A stretch of DNA of 64,000 nt, taken from positions 3,907,450-3,971,449 of the forward strand of contig JAIZWK010000001.1 in NCBI GenBank assembly GCA_021498095.1. Reading direction: 5' to 3'. The translations under genes were made by a program, and so were the position numbers. The notes under the pieces are model-generated. The model saw only the letters and a list, made by a program, of their open reading frames with translations. It was not told the DNA's origin and searched no databases. The DNA is from Candidatus Harpocratesius repetitus. Its GTDB lineage: Archaea; Asgardarchaeota; Lokiarchaeia; Sigyniarchaeales; Promethearchaeaceae. Within the stretch, counting starts at the first letter, position 1; each line of letters starts with the position of its first letter. Shown piece by piece: positions 9,176-17,188 of the stretch.

Positions 9176-9760
9176 ATGATTCAAACATATTTTAACCGCT
9201 ATGAAATTAAATATCTAATCAGCTTAGCCCAGCGTGACAAAATGATTCAGTATTTGAAAAACTTCATGCATTTAGATTCTCACACATCCAATGGGATAAA
9301 TTATGAAGTAAGAAGTGCTTATTACGATTCTCCGGTTCGTAAAGCATTACAGGAGAAGATAAACGGCTTAAACGTTCGCAAAAAACTGAGAGTTAGATAT
9401 TATCCAAATAGTAGTATGAATGGAAATAGCTTTGGAAATGATAAGATGGTATTTCTGGAGATTAAGCGGAAATTTGGAGAAAATCTCAGCAAATCTCGAA
9501 TTGTTGCCCCAATGCAAAATTGGAAATCGATAATAGATGAAAATTCAAATGAAGCAGCACTACATTTTAATTCATTATCTCCCAAAGAACGTCGCACTTT
9601 GAAAGAGATTTGGTTTCTCCGCCATAAATTCCACTTGTATCCCGATACTTCAAGGATGTGGGATGACTTTATTTTCCGAATTCCCTCTGCTTCGATAAAA
9701 GTAGTATCGTTCAAAACACATCGGAATCGCCGCAAAATGGCTAAAATTTCAAGGGATTAA
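9176..9760 (+). CDS. VTC-domain protein, C-terminally truncated
   Basis: 194 residues from the ATG at 9176, which has AGGTG about 5 nt upstream. It shows the core of the VTC domain, the polyphosphate-polymerase fold of yeast Vtc4: RYEIKYLI at the N-terminus, YYDSP near residue 44, a basic NVRKKLRVRYY strand and LEIKRK, which together line the phosphate tunnel. Known VTC domains are longer by about 40-60 residues; the final acidic and SKY-type elements are missing, so the gene may be truncated. CotH, VTC and DUF4956 genes often occur together in bacteria; here CotH and VTC are adjacent and DUF4956 is absent. Activity is doubtful. Confidence 0.75.
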   Translation: MIQTYFNRYEIKYLISLAQRDKMIQYLKNFMHLDSHTSNGINYEVRSAYYDSPVRKALQEKINGLNVRKKLRVRYYPNSSMNGNSFGNDKMVFLEIKRKFGENLSKSRIVAPMQNWKSIIDENSNEAALHFNSLSPKERRTLKEIWFLRHKFHLYPDTSRMWDDFIFRIPSASIKVVSFKTHRNRRKMAKISRD

Positions 9761-9886
9761 CCTTAGCTATGCATTAATGGATTAAGTTTTTTTTTAATAT
9801 TAAGAATTTTATACTATCTCTTATTTCAGTGTTTCATTCATTTAATATTCACTCTATTGATCAAAAATGTACCAAACATTAACTTT

Positions 9887-10168
9887 CTAGAAAGGATCAT
9901 CATATATATTTTCAAGATAGTATATTCCTTTTTCTGTTAATCCAAATAATTTCCCTTTTCTCCGATTAGGTGTTAGACAATGAAGCAAATCCATTTCAAT
10001 TAGATGCTTTAGGATTGTACTAGTATGAGATGCAGATAAATTTAGTGAATTTGATAGATTGTTGGGAGTAGAAGGTCCGTTATATAAAAAAATTAGAATT
10101 TTTTGCATATATTTGGATGCAAGTATTTTTGAATGAATTTGCCATTTTTCTATTTCGGAATCATCCAT
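9887..10168 (-). CDS. ArsR/MarR-like winged-helix regulator
   Basis: 93 residues: a helical start, a helix-turn-helix (PNNLSNSLNLSASHTSTILKHLIEM, read in parts), and a wing of CLTPNRRKGKLFGLTEKG. The layout matches archaeal single-domain winged-helix regulators. No metal-binding cysteines are seen. It sits next to the left end of the second IS copy and points away from it. Target unknown. Confidence 0.7.
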   Translation of the reverse strand: MDDSEIEKWQIHSKILASKYMQKILIFLYNGPSTPNNLSNSLNLSASHTSTILKHLIEMDLLHCLTPNRRKGKLFGLTEKGIYYLENIYDDPF

Positions 10169-10214
10169 ATTTAAATTTAAAAAATTTTAGTATAAAAATT
10201 GAGCTATTTTAATT

Positions 10215-10721
10215 AAAACAGTTCTCAACGATTCGACAAAAATAAAGATTTGATATGGCATGATTATCTAGTGTTTGCATCAACGAGAATAAATTAAATG
10301 GATACTTGAGTTATTGTATGAGCATAAAAACTCAAGCCGTGCCTCGAATTTCACGATTCGGTACACGTTATCCATATTTTAATAAGATTTCGTTCTTCAA
10401 AAATCTTGCGAAATCGATTCGACATACTTTGAACCTTTCAAATCAACGTATTGGGCGCAAATGGAGTTTAGATGAAATTTTGACGGTTCTCTGCTATTGT
10501 TGGATTCGTGGTGTCTCAATTCATCATGCCTCCGAAAAATTGGAACGGTGGGCATCTAAATTTTTGAACTTTCAACCAAAAATATTTCATGCTTAACGTA
10601 TTGTACGCTTTGCACATAAATTTCAACTAAATTGCCAAAAATAAATATTTGAAAGATATTTTGGGAACAATTTAAAAAATACGGCTTCTCTTAATTGATC
10701 CTTTATCCTTAAAAATAGTCC
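10215..10721 (+). mobile_element. Insertion sequence copy 2 (internal deletion, MITE-like)
   Basis: The left 380 bp match copy 1 at all but 9 positions up to ATATTTCATG (near 10590). About 1.1 kb is then missing and the sequence rejoins the right end of the element at TTGTACGCTTTGC, finishing at AAAAATAGTCC. The right end is clearly more diverged from copy 1 than the left. Such a derivative cannot move by itself. Confidence 0.7.
10306..10596 (+). pseudogene. Transposase N-terminal fragment of IS copy 2
   Basis: 96 codons, nearly the same as the first 93 codons of the copy 1 transposase, then a stop created by the deletion junction. It keeps the N-terminal helical (probably DNA-binding) part with LERWASKF, so Trp is intact where copy 1 has TAA. 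It has no catalytic residues. If expressed it could only be a binding-domain fragment. Confidence 0.7.
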
Positions 10722-10880
10722 CAATTACATTGATAATGATTAAATTGAATATAAATTGAATATAAATTATAAGCAATATATTTTAATTATCAATTTCCTT
10801 GATTTCTTCAAACTGAATTTTGTGATACTTAGTTCTCTATTTCACATTTTTGGTGTAAAAACAAAATAAGGAAATCTACA

Positions 10881-11348
10881 ATGGATTATAAGCAGTTATT
10901 AGATTTTTCCAATGCTTATGCAGTGTCAATAATTGAAGCAATGGAGAAAATGGGTTTAGATGTGGCTCTATTGGGTTATCAAATATCTCTAACCCTTAAT
11001 AAAGAAGCAAGCGATTTATTAGCGGAAACTGGCTTGAAAATTAAAGGCAACGACGTCAAATTAATGACTGAAAGCTTTGTCTCTTCACTAAAAGAAGTAG
11101 GAGCGTGCCAAATCGCAGAGATAAAAAGTATGGATGACAAAAATATGGAAATTCATTTAGGTGAGTGTATCCTTGCTCCAGCAAGATTTCATATTCTCAA
11201 TTCACATCCGGATATTATCCCTCCTTGTCCGATGATGGCACTTCTAGTAGGTCAACTAGAAAAACAACTTGGAAAACATGTTTTTATCGATTCATGTGAG
11301 TGGAAACAACAATTGAATACAGGTATTTTTAAAGTAAGGATGGAGTGA
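10881..11348 (+). CDS. Cys-rich protein, possibly V4R/Bet3-like; first gene of roadblock operon
   Basis: 155 residues, no firm family. An alpha-helical N-terminal half is followed by a part with four cysteines (C76, C96, C116, C139). The pattern GEC at 94-96, then PPCPMMALLVGQLEKQLGK at 114-132, then SC at 138-139 and a final hydrophobic strand recalls the V4R/Bet3 fold (four-vinyl reductase-like, shared with TRAPP subunits), in which a CP-led helix packs on a strand pair. That similarity is by eye only. The cysteines may bind metal, Fe-S or heme. It is the first gene of a co-directional set (6 bp to the next gene), so it is likely linked to the GTPase/roadblock system. Confidence 0.5.
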   Translation: MDYKQLLDFSNAYAVSIIEAMEKMGLDVALLGYQISLTLNKEASDLLAETGLKIKGNDVKLMTESFVSSLKEVGACQIAEIKSMDDKNMEIHLGECILAPARFHILNSHPDIIPPCPMMALLVGQLEKQLGKHVFIDSCEWKQQLNTGIFKVRME

Positions 11349-11354
11349 GAGAAA

Positions 11355-11480
11355 ATGTCGTTAGATTGTGTATATGCTGGTGCTACCAATTCACAAGGAT
11401 TGATTTGGTGCAAAAAGAAGAATACATATGTTTCAGGTAAAGAAAAAGATACTTGTCCTGATTATAGGAAAAAGGAGTAA
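11355..11480 (+). CDS. 41-residue cysteine protein
   Basis: A short ORF from ATG 11355 to TAA 11480. Cysteines sit at 5, 19 and 34 (C-x13-WC-x14-CPDY), a spacing seen in small archaeal metal-binding proteins, and the C-terminus is basic. It begins 6 bp after the previous stop and ends 3 bp before the next start. Its last codons contain the AAAGGAG that serves as ribosome binding site for the roadblock gene. Function unknown; a redox or metal role is possible. Confidence 0.55.
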   Translation: MSLDCVYAGATNSQGLIWCKKKNTYVSGKEKDTCPDYRKKE

Positions 11481-11483
11481 AGA

Positions 11484-11858
11484 GTGAAGAAAATGTCTGC
11501 TTTAAGTGAAAAATTAAAGGCAATTCTTAAAAAATTAGAGCAAAATTCTGATGTATTTGGCGGTGCTGTAGTAAATAATCGCGGCCAAATGATGGCAAGT
11601 GCTTTAATGGGAGATTATGATGAAAATACAGTCGCAGCTATGTCTGCTGCATTGACCAGTGTAGGAATTCGGGTTGCGAAGACTTTATCGGCGGGCGATA
11701 TGCTTTCAATTACTCTAAATGCTAATGATGCTGTGATATTAGTAAAACAATTGGATCGGTCGGTATTAATTGCACTTGCTCCTACAGATGCTAAGATCGG
11801 ATTAATTGAATTTGAAATTGACCAAGCAGTTGAAGAGATCAAAAAAACACTGAAATAA
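11484..11858 (+). CDS. Roadblock/LC7 protein 1
   Basis: 124 residues: helix, GGAVVNNRGQMMAS strand pair, an alpha-2 helix (AAMSAALTSVG), further strands and a closing helix, the complete roadblock/LC7 fold. Roadblock proteins dimerise and act as scaffolds or GAP-like partners of small GTPases (MglB in bacteria, Ragulator in eukaryotes). I chose the GTG at 11484 since GGAG lies at 11474-11477 (6-nt spacing); ATG 11493 is the alternative. It is the shortest and most regular of the four roadblock genes in this operon. Confidence 0.9.
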   Translation: MKKMSALSEKLKAILKKLEQNSDVFGGAVVNNRGQMMASALMGDYDENTVAAMSAALTSVGIRVAKTLSAGDMLSITLNANDAVILVKQLDRSVLIALAPTDAKIGLIEFEIDQAVEEIKKTLK

Positions 11859-11905
11859 TTAGTAATTCTCAATTTTTTTAATATAAACATGATTTGGGTG
11901 AAAAT

Positions 11906-12592
11906 ATGAAAAGAAAAATAAAATTTGATTATCATATCTTGATTACAGGATATTTCAATGCGGGAAAAACAACATTGATTCACTCATTAGACTCGGAAGC
12001 TATTTCCATTGAAAAACCATTGTCAGAGTTTACGAAACAGAAATTACACCTTGAATCTAATTCCCAAAAAACTCACACTACGACAGGATTCGATCGTGGG
12101 TGTTTATACTGGGTAAGAAATTCCCTAGAAGGAAATGGGGTTTTAATGAGTAATAAAGATTATGAGCGGGATCAAGATGAATTTAAAGATTGGATAATAA
12201 AATTTGTCGAACTTAAGGGTGTTCCGGGTCAATCACAATTCAAGATTGTAAGGAAACTATTAAGTGATGGATCTGACGGTGTTGTGTTTCTCTTTGATGG
12301 AGTAGATCTGACAAATATAGGAAATGGGATGGCTATACTCGAAGAAACTAGGACATATATGAATTCTAATCCCATGGTGATTGTAGCAAACAAGAATGAT
12401 CATCCGAATTTTTATGGATCAGAAATTATAAGTTCAATGATAGGTGAATCTGATATTTATGAAGCTTCTGCTTTGAAAAACATTGGGATAAAAGATGCTA
12501 TAATTGATTTATTGAAAACTATTGAACAAAAACACATAACTTTCGAATCTGGGCAACTAACTACTTCAGTTGGAGACGGTATGAATGTTTAG
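11906..12592 (+). CDS. Small GTPase, SRPRB/MglA-like (COG2229-type)
   Basis: 228 residues. The P-loop is GYFNAGKTT at 15-23; the TTG-D-G (TTTGFDRG) switch and GVPGQSQF replace the usual DTxG, as in SRP-receptor-beta/MglA-like GTPases. Then come NKND (base recognition) and EASAL. I chose ATG 11906 since GGTGA lies 5 nt before it; the longest frame uses TTG 11894. Flanked by roadblock genes on both sides, it is the likely binding partner of their products. The C-terminus has no lipidation motif. Confidence 0.85.
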   Translation: MKRKIKFDYHILITGYFNAGKTTLIHSLDSEAISIEKPLSEFTKQKLHLESNSQKTHTTTGFDRGCLYWVRNSLEGNGVLMSNKDYERDQDEFKDWIIKFVELKGVPGQSQFKIVRKLLSDGSDGVVFLFDGVDLTNIGNGMAILEETRTYMNSNPMVIVANKNDHPNFYGSEIISSMIGESDIYEASALKNIGIKDAIIDLLKTIEQKHITFESGQLTTSVGDGMNV

Positions 12593-13037
12593 TCATGAAA
12601 TAATTAGCGAAGATCTAGAATTAGGAAATCCTTTAATCGATGAAAGACAACTCAAGAAGTTTTTATCTCATCTTCGAGAAAATAGCGATATCTTTAATGC
12701 AATTTTATTTAACGATGACGGATTAGAAATTGCTTTTTCCGACTCAAATATGCAAGGAAATTTTGGACATAAATTCTTCCAAGATCTTTCTGCGATCTCC
12801 TCTGGAATTATATCTATGGCTAATAGTTTAGTTTTAATGACAAATCCTTCCTCTATTGTCACTAAAGTCAATATACAAGCAAGTTGTGAAAGAGATGTAG
12901 AGAGTTTCGGGATGATCTTTACCTCTATTACCGAAGAATTTCATTTGGTTGTCGTTTTTCCTACTAATGCAAATGTAGGCTTAATCAATTTTGAAATTAA
13001 TCAATTAAAAGAAAAGTTACTCACATATTTAAGCTAA
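12585..13037 (+). CDS. Roadblock/LC7 protein 2
   Basis: 150 residues with a 20-residue N-terminal extension before the roadblock core. The core keeps the strand pattern (AILFNDDGLEIAFSD, then a helix and EEFHLVVVFPTNANVGLINFEIN read in parts). The start overlaps the end of the GTPase by 8 bp, so translation is coupled, which supports a physical complex. The sequence is diverged from roadblock protein 1. Confidence 0.85.
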   Translation: MFSHEIISEDLELGNPLIDERQLKKFLSHLRENSDIFNAILFNDDGLEIAFSDSNMQGNFGHKFFQDLSAISSGIISMANSLVLMTNPSSIVTKVNIQASCERDVESFGMIFTSITEEFHLVVVFPTNANVGLINFEINQLKEKLLTYLS

Positions 13038-13054
13038 GGAGAATATGAGAAAAG

Positions 13055-13528
13055 ATGTCTTCGAAAGAGAAAACATTGAAATCCAATTTAGATTTCGTAC
13101 TAAAGGATTTGTTAACTCAGTTTATATCCAACATTCAAGGAAATAGTGCTTGTCTATTAACTGAAGATGGATTAACCATTGCAGAAAGCAATAAATTAGA
13201 AAATGAACAGTATGATAATAATAATGAATTTGGAGCAGTTATCGCTACTATGCTTTCAATTGCTGAACAAGCAGTTCTACATTACAAATCAAGTCAAAAT
13301 CTCTCTCATTTTTCGATTGAAACCCTCGATTTAGAATCTCCAGAGCAAAAAGGGCATATTATTTTTGCATATCAAATCTACCCCAACGTTTTATTTGCGT
13401 ATAACTCCCCTAGTTCTATTCCTGATGGATTAATATCTTTTGAACGCAGTAAAACAATTCAAGATTTGCGGGAAGTTATACATGGCAATGAAGAAGAACT
13501 GATGCGAAGTATAGGATCGATGATATGA
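13055..13528 (+). CDS. Roadblock/LC7 protein 3
   Basis: 157 residues. The fold elements are present: CLLTEDGLTIAESN, a helix around ATMLSIAEQAV, and a VLFAYNSPSSIPDGLISFERS C-terminal part (read in parts). The last region differs from protein 1, so the partner or dimer contacts may differ. A GGAG lies 13 nt before ATG 13055. It is followed with a 4-bp ATGA overlap by the next roadblock gene. Confidence 0.85.
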   Translation: MSSKEKTLKSNLDFVLKDLLTQFISNIQGNSACLLTEDGLTIAESNKLENEQYDNNNEFGAVIATMLSIAEQAVLHYKSSQNLSHFSIETLDLESPEQKGHIIFAYQIYPNVLFAYNSPSSIPDGLISFERSKTIQDLREVIHGNEEELMRSIGSMI

Positions 13529-14184
13529 TTATGATGTATGAATCAAAAATAAGCTATGAGCAAACTCATATACAGAAGAAAAGCCGGAAAATAATCTTAG
13601 ATGAAATAATCAAAACATTAAATGAAAAAGGAAATTTCGAATTGACCATTTTATTAGACGATAGAGGAATGATTCTCTCAGATTATAATACAACAATAAC
13701 AATGGAAAGGGAATCTATCGCTGCTATGTTTTCTTTGATCAATACAGTAATAAATCGGACAGTTAAAAATTTGAATCTAGAATCTAAGGAACTTATTGTA
13801 ATTAAAACTAATCAAGGTGTGTTTAAAACTTGTGATTTCTCACTACAAAACTATAATCGAAAAATGATACTAGTAGTCTATCAATCTACTATTCCTAATT
13901 CAAATGCATCATTAAAATCAACCAAGTTTAAACAGAAGAAATTCAATGATCTAGAAAAGTATCTTGGGTTCAAAATTTCATTTTGGCGTCTTTTTAAAGT
14001 TTATATTACACATAAATTAAAGATTCTTCCGGATTTGGAAAATATCTCTCGCAATATTTTTCGAATCAAGAAATTCGATTCTTTTTTTAATGATTTTGCG
14101 AAAAACAAGGTTCATGGCGAGGAATATCATTCAACCTTGTTTAAGGACACGATTAGGGAAATTCAAGCAATTTTTAAGCAATAA
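13525..14184 (+). CDS. Roadblock/LC7 protein 4 with C-terminal extension
   Basis: 219 residues. The first 130 form a diverged roadblock domain (LTILLDDRGMILSD, then helix and KMILVVYQS). The last 90 are basic and helical (KFNDLEKYLGFKISFWRLFKVY) with no known domain, which could contact membrane or nucleic acid. The ATGA overlap with the previous gene marks the same transcript. The stop is followed by a run of nine T at 14185-14193. Confidence 0.8.
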   Translation: MIMMYESKISYEQTHIQKKSRKIILDEIIKTLNEKGNFELTILLDDRGMILSDYNTTITMERESIAAMFSLINTVINRTVKNLNLESKELIVIKTNQGVFKTCDFSLQNYNRKMILVVYQSTIPNSNASLKSTKFKQKKFNDLEKYLGFKISFWRLFKVYITHKLKILPDLENISRNIFRIKKFDSFFNDFAKNKVHGEEYHSTLFKDTIREIQAIFKQ

Positions 14185-14193
14185 TTTTTTTTT
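14185..14193 (+). terminator. Poly-T terminator after the roadblock operon
   Basis: Nine T in a row directly behind the TAA of the last roadblock gene. Archaeal RNA polymerase stops at short T-runs without needing a hairpin. Strength is unknown. Confidence 0.4.
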
Positions 14194-14406
14194 ACTTGAT
14201 CTTAAGTTTACAAGTTAATTAATTTTTTACAACTTTTTATTATATTTAAAGGCAAAAGATTCTTTTTCATCTCCGACTTATTTCTTTTGGTTGGTTTATT
14301 GTCTTTGTTTATATTCTTTGATTTTTGTCGTCATAGATCTAAATTTCTAGCAAATACACGATTAATAGTTACCTCCGAATTTTTTATTAAAATTCGATAA
14401 CTATTA

Positions 14407-14816
14407 GTGTTTGCATTGAAATACCAAATTTTTACCATAGTGAAAAGTGAAAAAATAAAAATAACTGGGGTATATCTTCTAAATCCAAAGAAAATAAAAA
14501 ATATGTGTTTTTTTTTCACAAAATCAAATTTATGGTTAGGTGTTATTTTATCTTATCAAACTTCTGAATTATTAATGAAAATTGCTAAAAAAATAACTCA
14601 AGATCAGATTTATCAAAAATATTCAAATCAAAACGACCTGAAAGAGAAACTTTTTTCATATTTCTTAGTCCAATATCGATTTCCAAAAGCATTAAATTAA
14701 TTTTACTTTTTTCAATTCAAAATATTGCAGAAATTCCTGAAAATATAGAATTTTTTTCTGAAATAAGAAATCTATTCAAAAAATCGTTAGAAAAAATTGC
14801 AGATTTTGTATCTTAA
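14407..14816 (+). pseudogene. Frameshifted small gene, unrecognised
   Basis: A 97-codon frame (GTG 14407 to TAA 14700) is followed by an overlapping +1 frame that stays open and reads like protein, with IKLILLFSIQNIAEIPENIE and IRNLFKKSLEKIADF, ending at 14816. Together they would give about 130 residues with a hydrophobic middle. Upstream, 14398-14400 is a stop in the first frame. I cannot name a family. It may be a decayed relative of the upstream roadblock genes or simply AT-rich noise. Confidence 0.3.
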
Positions 14817-14841
14817 CTTTGAAATTATTTTTTATTTATTA

Positions 14842-15495
14842 TTAAAGTCTTATTTCTTCAATTTTTATTTTTAGATCTTCTAGAATTTCCTTCATTTTTG
14901 GGATAATATCATGATTGTGAATAATATAGTTGCATAATATATCATATTCTTTCTTTAATTCAAATTTTCTTTCCTCTTCATAAAGCTTAGAAAGATAATC
15001 AATATATTTATTCATACTTTCATTACTCTGAGCAATTTTCAATTTATTAAGAATATTTTTTTTATTTTTCTTTAACCCATATTTATAACGTTCATCTAAA
15101 TAAGATTCAATTAATTCACGTGCTTGTTGAAAATCAAGTTTGTTTATTAAATTATCAGCTTCATCCAAAATTTCACGTTCCTTTAAGAGAATTTCTTGAA
15201 CAATGAAAAATCTTTCGCTAATTGGCCCAAAAATACTCAGAGCGATACAAATAATGAAGATTCCAGCACTTGTATATAGCATCCACTTCAAATTATAAGG
15301 TAATATGTTATTTCTGATTAAATCAGTAATATAATCTTGATAAGTAAGGTAATAAACTAAAAGAAAAGAAGATACACTAGCTAATGACAAAATAATAAAT
15401 TGAATTGAAATTATCTTATTCATTGGAGATATCTTTTGAATTAATGATAATTTTCTTTCTGCATATTTTTTATCTGAGACTTCAACAGAGCTCAT
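14842..15495 (-). CDS. Two-pass membrane protein with cytoplasmic coiled coil
   Basis: 217 residues. Two hydrophobic helices (near 30-50 and 70-92) are followed by a charged helical part from residue 100 to the end, rich in K, E and L. The segment around LDEADNLINKLDFQQARELIESYL looks like a TPR-like helical hairpin. No enzyme motif. Such membrane-anchored helical proteins are common in Asgard genomes. The start is 52 bp from the divergent epimerase gene, so the two share a promoter region. Confidence 0.6.
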   Translation of the reverse strand: MSSVEVSDKKYAERKLSLIQKISPMNKIISIQFIILSLASVSSFLLVYYLTYQDYITDLIRNNILPYNLKWMLYTSAGIFIICIALSIFGPISERFFIVQEILLKEREILDEADNLINKLDFQQARELIESYLDERYKYGLKKNKKNILNKLKIAQSNESMNKYIDYLSKLYEEERKFELKKEYDILCNYIIHNHDIIPKMKEILEDLKIKIEEIRL

Positions 15496-15547
15496 AATTA
15501 AAGTTTAAAAGGAGTTCGGGTTTAAATCTTTTGGGAGTCTTAAAAAA

Positions 15548-16612
15548 ATGTACGATCATGAACAAGATCTTAATGAAATTAATACTCGTTTAAAGAAAGA
15601 TAATATTTCATTTAAAGATAAAAATATTTTGATTACTGGTGGTGCTGGCTTTTTAGGGTCTTGGATATGCGAAACTCTTCTTATGCAGGGAGCAAAAATC
15701 ATCTGCTTAGATAACTTGAGTTCTGGCCAATGGGACAATGTAAAACACTTAAATTCAAATCCAAATTTTACCTTTATTCACCATGATATTTCAATACCAA
15801 TTTACTTTGGACGAACAATGCCTAATGCAGTTTCATATCCAAATATTTCAGAAAAGTTAGATTATGTTATGCATCTTGCTAGTCGTGCATCTCCATTTGA
15901 ATTTAAGAATTTTGCGATATCAATTCTCAAATCTAATACTTTAGGCACTATGAATGCATTAGGTATCGCTACAGCACACCAAGCAATATTATTTTATTCA
16001 TCAACATCAGAATGCTATGGAAATCCCCCACCAGATCAAGTTCCAACTTCAGAAGATTATTGGGGACATGTTAACCCAATTGGTCCAAGGTCATGTTATG
16101 ATGAATCAAAACGTGCAGGAGAAGCATTTTGTAAAGCCTATGAATTACAACATAATATTAATGTCCATTTTGTTAGAATTTTCAACACTTATGGCCCAAG
16201 AATTCGTTCAGGACACGAATTTGGACGTGTAGTTCCAAATTTTATTCATCAATGTTTAAATGATGATCCCATAACAGTTTTTGGAGATGGAACTCAAATT
16301 CGATGTTTAACCTATGTTGTTGATGAAATTGAGGGATTACTACGTGATGCATATATTCCAGAAGCTAGAGGCATTCCAATTAATGTAGGAAATGATAAAA
16401 TGATCTCTATTTTAGATTTAGCTCATTTGATCAAAGAACTAACTGATTCTAACTCAAAAATTATTCATAAACCTCTTCCAATTGATGATCCTATTTTGCG
16501 ACAACCAGTCTTAACTCGTGCAAAAACAATTCTGAATTGGGAGCCACATACAGAGTTACGAGATGGATTATCAAAAACCATCCAGTGGTTTAAAGAGACA
16601 TTTGATAAATAA
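15548..16612 (+). CDS. NAD-dependent SDR, UDP-glucuronate decarboxylase-like
   Basis: 354 residues. The NAD-binding Rossmann motif is GGAGFLGSW near residue 31. The active site has STSECYGNP and then WGHVNPIGPRSCYDESKR, whose Ser/Tyr-x3-Lys layout and VNPIG wording match UDP-glucuronate decarboxylase (UXS), which makes UDP-xylose from UDP-glucuronate. YVVDE and INVGND follow in the family order. Closely related epimerases share much of this, so the reaction is probable rather than proved. It is likely cytosolic and feeds glycan or S-layer sugar synthesis; the next gene is a secreted-type protein. Confidence 0.8.
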   Translation: MYDHEQDLNEINTRLKKDNISFKDKNILITGGAGFLGSWICETLLMQGAKIICLDNLSSGQWDNVKHLNSNPNFTFIHHDISIPIYFGRTMPNAVSYPNISEKLDYVMHLASRASPFEFKNFAISILKSNTLGTMNALGIATAHQAILFYSSTSECYGNPPPDQVPTSEDYWGHVNPIGPRSCYDESKRAGEAFCKAYELQHNINVHFVRIFNTYGPRIRSGHEFGRVVPNFIHQCLNDDPITVFGDGTQIRCLTYVVDEIEGLLRDAYIPEARGIPINVGNDKMISILDLAHLIKELTDSNSKIIHKPLPIDDPILRQPVLTRAKTILNWEPHTELRDGLSKTIQWFKETFDK

Positions 16613-16634
16613 TAATAGAGAGTAGTAATCAATT

Positions 16635-17168
16635 ATGCGCAAAAAATCAACGAATAAGCGAAATCCATCAGAACTTTCCTTAGAGAAAATCACAAGAATA
16701 GTGCTAGTCGTTGGAATCATTTGCGTTTCAGGTGCTATTATCTATACATTAACTATTCCAGAAGAAGAAGATGTTCTTTTTTTTTTATTAAATGAAAACA
16801 AAGTTCTTCGAGATTATCCAACTAATGTTACTCAAGAAGAGAAGATAACAACTTTTATTTTTATACAAAATTTATTAGGAGAATCTCATGATTTTCAAAT
16901 TCGTTGCTACCGCGGAAAAGCAGAAACCTATTTAAATCCCCAAATAGGAGTGGCTACGAATACTAATGTAACTTTTATTTCCAGTCAGAATATTAGCCTT
17001 GGAAATAAAGAAGAATGGATTTCAAATCAAATCAATATAACTTTTCCAGAAGTGGGCACAAATCAATTAGCTCTTTATGAATTGTGGATTAAAAATGGTG
17101 ATTCATGGGAATATTTGCCAAATTATCTATTAACATTGCGCATTGATGTTCTTCCCTTGAATCAATGA
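16635..17168 (+). CDS. DUF1616-like membrane-anchored protein
   Basis: 177 residues with one membrane helix (VLVVGIICVSGAIIYTLTI) and a beta-rich outer part. The wording FFLLNENKVLRDYPTNVTQEEK is like the C-terminal half of archaeal DUF1616 proteins (L-x-x-N-G/K then YPTN-T). Two or more NxT/S sites occur. It starts 22 bp after the epimerase stop, so it is probably in its operon and may be glycosylated with products of that pathway (inference). Function unknown. Confidence 0.6.
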   Translation: MRKKSTNKRNPSELSLEKITRIVLVVGIICVSGAIIYTLTIPEEEDVLFFLLNENKVLRDYPTNVTQEEKITTFIFIQNLLGESHDFQIRCYRGKAETYLNPQIGVATNTNVTFISSQNISLGNKEEWISNQINITFPEVGTNQLALYELWIKNGDSWEYLPNYLLTLRIDVLPLNQ

Positions 17169-17188
17169 ATTTATACACTTGATCTATA

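Noticed and set aside
9400..9735. 111-residue minus-strand frame inside the VTC gene
   Set aside because: Antisense shadow of a clear VTC domain.
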